NCBI GenBank assembly: GCA_027257055.1 | Contig: JAPVLO010000054.1 | Location: forward strand, 6,386,001-6,450,000 | Direction of reading: 5' to 3' | DNA from: Cephalopachus bancanus | Lineage: Eukaryota; Chordata; Mammalia; Primates; Tarsiidae | Length of the DNA stretch: 64,000 nt | Shown here: positions 58,329 to 64,000 of the stretch, one piece after another | Position numbering within the stretch: position 1 is the stretch's first letter | Layout: each line of letters begins with the position of its first letter | The notes under the pieces: model-generated | The model's database searches: none | The model's input: only the letters and a program-made list of their open reading frames with translations | Told to the model about the DNA's origin: nothing | Position numbers and translations under genes: made by a program

Positions 58329-59039
58329 AGATTACACCTCACTGTGCAAGTTGAGATATAGTCACAATTTTACTATAATCTCCTGGCTTTTAAAAAAAAT
58401 CGAATCATTTGCAAGTAATTGCTAATGTTCAGTAACATTCCAGTAAAGCAACTGGAAACAACCCCATTGCAGGGCAACTCTTTCATGTTGCCCTTGGTCA
58501 GTTTCCTGAAGTGACCCCTTCTATCACTAGAAGTTCTTATAGTCAGCAAGTAGATTGAACCAAGGAAAGTGCAGTACTGGAATCACTTGCTTTGGAAGGC
58601 TCCCAACATTGGCTTTTTCCCTTGTTCTTTCCTTCCTTTGTCCCTTATATTTCCAGTGTCTTAAAGCAGTGCCCTTCTTTTATGAATTAGTTTATGGTCA
58701 CAAAAGTGGTAAGAGAATGTGACAAGGAAAATACCAACAGTGGGAATCAAGACAGCTGCATCCCAGTGACCTTGTGGAACCACTTCCTGTCTGCTGCTAT
58801 TTTCTAACTAATAAAACCAGGGTGTTGAATTACTGATGTCTATCCTCTAAAGGAGATAACTAACGATTAGGTGTGTCTTTCCTAATATGCAAGTTACCTG
58901 GTAGAGTAAGCACTCTCAGTAAGCTCTGATATTCTTTGTTGTTACTTAATAAGGCTTTAAAGGTCATTACTTAAGAATCAGGAAACTTGCCAGTTTCTCT
59001 TTATTTATTTATTAATGTATTTATGCATTTATTTATTTA

Positions 59040-59112
59040 TCCTCTTTATTTCAATAGCTTTAGAAGGTACAAATAGTTTTTGGTTACGCGGATGCATTGT
59101 ATAGTCTCTCAG
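59040..59112 (-). mobile_element. Short old L1 3'UTR fragment
   Basis: TTTAGAAGGTACAAATAGTTTTTGGTTAC is a known L1 3'UTR theme. The flanks are (TTTA)n at 59003-59040 and a TC run. Confidence 0.5.
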
Positions 59113-60545
59113 TCGCTCTCTCTCTCTCTTTCTCTCTCTGGCATTTAAATATTCCTGTACTACAGGTAGTATTTTGAAATATCTCCTGATGTTTTTCCCT
59201 TTTTTGGTAAGTCCAGTTCTTTTAAAGGTCTTCTTCTGTTGTTAAGGTTAAGCCAAGAAGCTTATTGCTGTAGGGACTAAGAAGGTAAGTTCCATGCAGA
59301 ATGAACGCATCCACAAGTAAGGAGTCATGGGATTGGGTTTAGGGAACATTCCCACCACCCAGAAAAAGAAGGTTGAAGCTACCCAGAGAGGAAAGAGATT
59401 TTTAAAGGGAGAGTAATGGGCTACTCAGATTTCTCAGGGACTATGTTTTCCATCTTCTAAGTCTTGACCCGGGGCAAGTTTGTGGTACAGTGAAGAGACA
59501 GTTCCTTCATAACCTGGGTAGTTGAATGGGAAACTCCAATAAGGAAGCCTGTGCTATGTGTCCTATATATGGCCTTGGGAAACACAGCTTCACAGGTTCC
59601 CTGTGTCCAAGTAGGAGAAATGGAGTGCTCACTGTCCCTTACCTCTTTGGTGGCACGGAAGAAAGCTGAGAGATTAGAGCCAGGGTTGTGGCAAAGGGGA
59701 GAGTGATTTTGTGGCACATGGCTGACCCTGTAGAAGAACTACAACAAGAAAGGTGGGGAATTCCTCCAGGCCCTGTCCATACGGAGAGTACAAACTATCA
59801 GTTCTACCAGCAGCAGATAACTTCAGCAAAGTACACCATGAGAAGAAGAGAGAGAGCGACAAGATGGGTTTCACTTTATATGGAGGCCGCGGAAACCAGC
59901 AGGATGCCCAGTGACCAATACTAGGGAAAACTCCGCACAGGCCAATGAGAACTCAGGGAACAACCAGGGACCTGCATGCCAACCACTTCCTCTGTCACCA
60001 CCACAAGGACGTGTGAGTTCTCCCCTAGGTCAGACACACTCATAAACAAGAAAGAGGGATACATACAAGAGAGGGGAGAAACAGCCCCAATAACAAGATT
60101 AACCTTGGATTGGGTTGAAGAATAGTCAAAGAAGACTGATCTCAGCTGAAAAAAATTAAACTTGCAAAGACTGCCAGACCCTTTTTAAATTGAGCTATCA
60201 TTCTCATACAATAAAACATGTCCATTTAAAGTCTACGTCTCAATTAGCTTTGACAAAAGTATAAGTTCATGTAACCACAATCACCACAATCAAGATACAG
60301 AACATTTTCACCATCCTCAAGCATTTCCTCAAGCTCCCATTTGGTCAGTTCTCATCAGCTCCACCACCAGACTGCCACTGATTTGCTTTCTGTCAATATA
60401 GATTAGTTTTGTCTGTCAAGAACTTTGGAAAAATGGAACCACACAATACAGATGATTTTGATTCTTGCTTCTTCCACTCATGATGTTTTTAAATCATCCA
60501 ATTTGTTATGTGTATTTGTAGTTGATTTTTTTCCATTGTTGTTTT

Positions 60546-60836
60546 TTGTTTGAGTTGGAGGTCTCACTCTGTCATCCAGGCTAAAGTGCAGTGGTACAAT
60601 CATGGCTCGTGGTAGACTTGACTTCCTGGACTCCAGTGATCCTTCTTCCTGAGCCTCCTGAGTAGGTGGGACTACAGGCATGCACCACTACAACCGGTTG
60701 ATTTTTAAATTTTTTTGTAGAGACAAGGTCTCCCTATATTGCCTAGGCTTGTATTGAACTGCTGGACTCAAGCAATCTTCCCACCTTGGCATCCCACAGT
60801 GTTGGGTTTACAGGCATGCACCATCACACCCCGTTA
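60546..60836 (-). mobile_element. Alu in the L1M cluster
   Basis: Old, diverged reverse dimer ending GCATGCACCATCACACCCCG. Confidence 0.88.
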
Positions 60837-60860
60837 ATTTTTTTTTTTGAGTCTGTTTTT

Positions 60861-61460
60861 TTTTTTTTTTTTTTTAGTTGGAATCTCACTCTATCACCCA
60901 TTCTGGAGTGCAGTGGAACACTCAGGGCCACCCCAGCATTGACCTGCTGGGCTCAAGCAATCCTGCCTCAGCCTTTCAAGTAGCCAGAACAACAGGCGTA
61001 CGATACCATGTCTGGCTAATTTTTTTTTTTTTTTTTTTTTTTTTGAGTTGGAGTCTCACTCTGTCACCCAGACTGGAGTGCAGCGGCTGCTCCCAGCCAC
61101 CGCAGCCTCGACTTGCTGGGCTCTGGCGATCCTTCTGCCTCAGCCTTCCAAGTAGCTGGAACTATAAGCGCGTGCTACCACACCCGGCTCATTTTTTATT
61201 TATTTTAGAGATGAGGTCTCACCAAGTTGCCCAGGTGGTTCTCGAACCCACAGGCTTAGGCAATCCACTCACCTCAGCCTCCCAAAGGCGCGGGATTACA
61301 GGCTGAGCCACGGAGCCCAGCTTAATTTTTTATTTATTGTAGAGACGAGGTATCATTACATTGCCTGGGATGGTCTCGAACATGCAGCCTCAGGCAATCC
61401 ACTAGTCTCAGCCTCCCAAAGTGCTGGGATTACAGGCATGAGCCACCATGTCTGGCCTAT
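60861..61460 (-). mobile_element. Alu split by another Alu
   Basis: The right arm is at 60861-61018 and the left arm at 61323-61460. The young Alu at 61019-61322 sits in the linker. Confidence 0.88.
61019..61322 (-). mobile_element. Young Alu nested in an older Alu
   Basis: CTAATTTTTT at the left and CTTAATTTTTTA at the right. Many CpGs survive. Confidence 0.92.
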
Positions 61461-61461
61461 T

Positions 61462-61771
61462 TTTATTTATTTATTTATTTTTTGAGTTAGAGTCTCACTC
61501 CATTGCCCAGGCTGGAGTGCAGTGGCATGCTCAGATCCACCCCAGCATCAACCTGCTGGACTCAGGCAATCCTTCCACCTCAGCCTTCCAAGTAGCCAGA
61601 ACTACAGGCACACGCTACCATACCACACCTGGCTAATCTTTTTATTTTACTATAGAGACGAGGTTTCACCAAGTTGCCCAGGCTGGTCTCAAACCCCTGG
61701 TCTCAGGCAATCCTCTCGTCTCAGCCTTTCAAAGGCTGGGATTACAGGCATGAGCCATCACGCCCGGTCTG
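61462..61771 (-). mobile_element. Alu in the L1M cluster
   Basis: (TTTA)n tail at 61462-61483; a CCATACCAC stutter lies in the linker. Confidence 0.9.
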
Positions 61772-62444
61772 TTTCCTTTTTATTGCTGAATAAGTCTATG
61801 TTATGGATATACTACAATTTATTTATTTATTTATCTGTTGATGGGCACTAGGTTGTTTACAGTTTTACACCATTATGAATAAAACTTCTGTGAACATCTA
61901 TGTACAAGTCTTTTTGTGGACATATGTTTTCATTCTCTTGAGTAAAACCCTAGGAATGAAACTGCTGAGTCATATGGTAAGTGTATATTTAACTTTAGAA
62001 GAAATTGCCAAACTTTTTTTTAAGCTGGTTGTGCGATACTACCAGTAACATATTAGAGTTCCAACTACTCCACAACCTTAACAATACCAAGTACTGATAG
62101 TGTGATTAAATCGGTCATTCTAGTAAGTATGTAATGGTATCTCGTTGTAGTTTTAATTTGTACTTCCCTGATGTCTAATGATGTTAACCATTTTGTCATT
62201 AACTATGAACTATACATATATCTTCTTTTGTGAAGTGTCTGTTCAAATATCATGTCCATATTTTACTGGATTGTTAGTGTTTTTAATGTTGAGATATAGA
62301 AATTATTTATATATTCTAGATACAAGTTCTTTGTACATATATGTATTACAAAAATTTTCTCCTTATTAGTGGCGAATTTTAAAGAGCAGAAGCTATTAAT
62401 TTTGATGATCTTAAATTTATTATTTTTATTTTATAGTTGATTGG

Positions 62445-63010
62445 AAGAGGGACCCCCCCAAAATGAAATTTACTTATAAAAAAGTGTTTGTTTATTCTTA
62501 TATGTCTAAACTTCAGTCACCTTCAAAGTACTCTCTGCTTGATGCAATACAATTATCGAGACACTTTTTCTACTGCTCAAAACAGTTTTTGAACTCACCA
62601 ATTTTGATGCCTTTTAGTGTTTTTGCCATTTTTTTGCTTCACTTCTTCCATATTGGCAAAACGTTTACCTTTGAGGACTTTTTGCATTGGGGAAACAAAA
62701 AAAGTCACTTGGTGAATATGAGATTGGGTGAATAGGGAGGGTGAAGTGCAGGGATCATGCCATTTTTGACCAAAAACTGCTGAACACTCAGTATGGTGTG
62801 GGCAGGTGCATTGTCATGGTGGAAGAACCAGTCACCTCTTGCCATAATTCAGGACTTTCATCTGTGAATAGTAATGCAACCTTCTCAAAATTTTCAGATA
62901 AAAACCCATGGGTTCCTAGAACACTTACCTAGTGGGGGAAACCTGTACTACAAGGGGCTCACCCTCCAAAAAGATAATTCTATTCTTTTTGGGTCTCCTC
63001 TCATATTTCT
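62445..63010 (-). pseudogene. Tc1/mariner transposase relic
   Basis: The minus strand at 62827-62795 encodes FFHHDNAPAHT, the mariner DDD-region signature. Downstream comes KVLKGKRFANMEEVKQK (62670-62620) and then the region corresponding to the end of the transposase. Frameshifts and stops break it. The amino-terminal DNA-binding part and its terminal repeat are not evident. The plus-strand ORF at 62463-62735 is its shadow. Confidence 0.8.
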
Positions 63011-63093
63011 CTATATTAATGGTGTACAATTAGAAATTGCAATTTTAAAATACTTCAAGAAACATGAAATACCCAGAAATATATATATATTTT

Positions 63094-63375
<282 letters not shown>

Positions 63376-63399
63376 AAAAACAATTCTAATGTAATATGT

Positions 63400-64000
63400 G
63401 CATTACTTGTACACAAGAACTATAAAATAGCACTGAGAAAAGTGTATAAAGGCCTGAAAAAGAGAGAAAGATATACCATGTTCATGGATTGGAAGGTGTC
63501 GCATCTACTTGAGTTTCTGATAGTTTCAATGAAAGTCCAACGAAAATTCCAGCAAACTTTTTTAAATAGAAATTTACAAGTTGATTCTAAAATATATATG
63601 AAACTGAAAAGGCCCTAGAAAAGTCAAAATAATTTTTAATAGAAAGAACAAAGTATGAAGACTTGCACTAACTGATATCAAGACTTACATCAAGACTTAC
63701 TCTAAAGTCAAAGTAATAGACTGTCTGATATTGGCACATTAGATCAGTGAAACAGAATAGAGTGCCCAGATATAGACCTATGCATTTATTCATATAGGAA
63801 AAAAAATCTTGATTTTTATGTCACACTACATAAAAAACTAACTCAAAATAGATAGTAGATGCAAACATAAAAGCAAAACTATAAAAATTCTACAGGAAAA
63901 TGTAGGAAAAATCTTCATAATATGGGAATAGGCAAAAATATCTGAATATCTGAATATCTGAAGACACAAACAGCAAAATGAACTTCCCACACATACCTTC
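63400..64000 (+). mobile_element. Ancient L1 ORF2 fragment running off the window
   Basis: CCATGTTCATGGATTGGAAG, AAAGGCCCTAGAAAAG and ACAGAATAGAGTGCCCAGA are decayed L1 ORF2 signatures in plus orientation. Reading frames are broken throughout. Confidence 0.7.

Larger units (their letters stand above)
60180..62440 (-). mobile_element. Ancient L1M 3' half, interrupted by four Alus
   Basis: 60180-60535 is the L1M 3'UTR (AATTGAGCTATCATTCTCATACAATAAAA and onward). 61785-62440 is the adjoining ORF2 end (TTTATTGCTGAATAAGTCTATG, GTTGATGGGCACTAGGTTGTTT). The Alus at 60546-61771 split it. Exact limits are approximate. Confidence 0.7.

Noticed and set aside
62463..62735. A 90-codon plus-strand ORF
   Set aside because: It is antisense to the mariner transposase relic.

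Overview
This window is nuclear DNA from a primate, most likely a strepsirrhine (lemur or loris/galago group). About 56 Alu copies are present. The least-diverged ones have hallmarks I do not associate with monkey or human Alus: an opening GGCTCAGCCTGTAATCCCGC, an ACAATAAATCAAAAAATCAG linker, and a right arm ending GACTCCAACTCA. I cannot separate lemur from loris by eye.

One protein-coding gene is visible, on the minus strand: SLC16A12 (monocarboxylate transporter 12, a creatine transporter). I placed all six coding exons: 47442-47333, 31292-31189, 27386-27243, 24834-24255, 21217-20958 and 15382-15120. They join with GT/AG borders into one open frame of 486 codons plus TGA, the length I remember for the human protein. 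The start-codon exon carries about 136 nt of 5'UTR with two upstream ORFs. One of these overlaps the start codon and stays open across three coding exons in another frame. A 3'UTR of about 2.4 kb probably ends near an AATAAA at 12712-12707. Further upstream non-coding exons and the promoter were not found and probably lie in or beyond 47.6-64 kb.

Layout: 1-12.69 kb is intergenic DNA downstream of the gene (Alus, one MaLR-type LTR, MIR and old LINE pieces). 12.69-15.12 kb is the 3'UTR. 15.12-47.58 kb is the exon and intron body. 47.58-64 kb is the 5' intron or upstream region. The intron between the first two coding exons carries a 6.4 kb full-length L1 (37751-44165) on the gene's own strand, with a 13-bp target-site duplication and damaged ORFs. 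Older layers include L1M, L2 and MIR pieces, a Tigger-like and two hAT-like DNA transposons, MaLR LTRs, and a mariner transposase relic near 62.45-63.0 kb.

The observations I would follow first are: inverted Alu pairs flanking each of the four internal coding exons; the overlapping upstream ORF; the tRNA-like A and B boxes of the youngest Alus; a long antisense ORF over the L1 5'UTR; and several stacked Alus sharing one target site. There is no bacterial-type system, CRISPR array, tRNA or rRNA gene here. I found no wholly new system.
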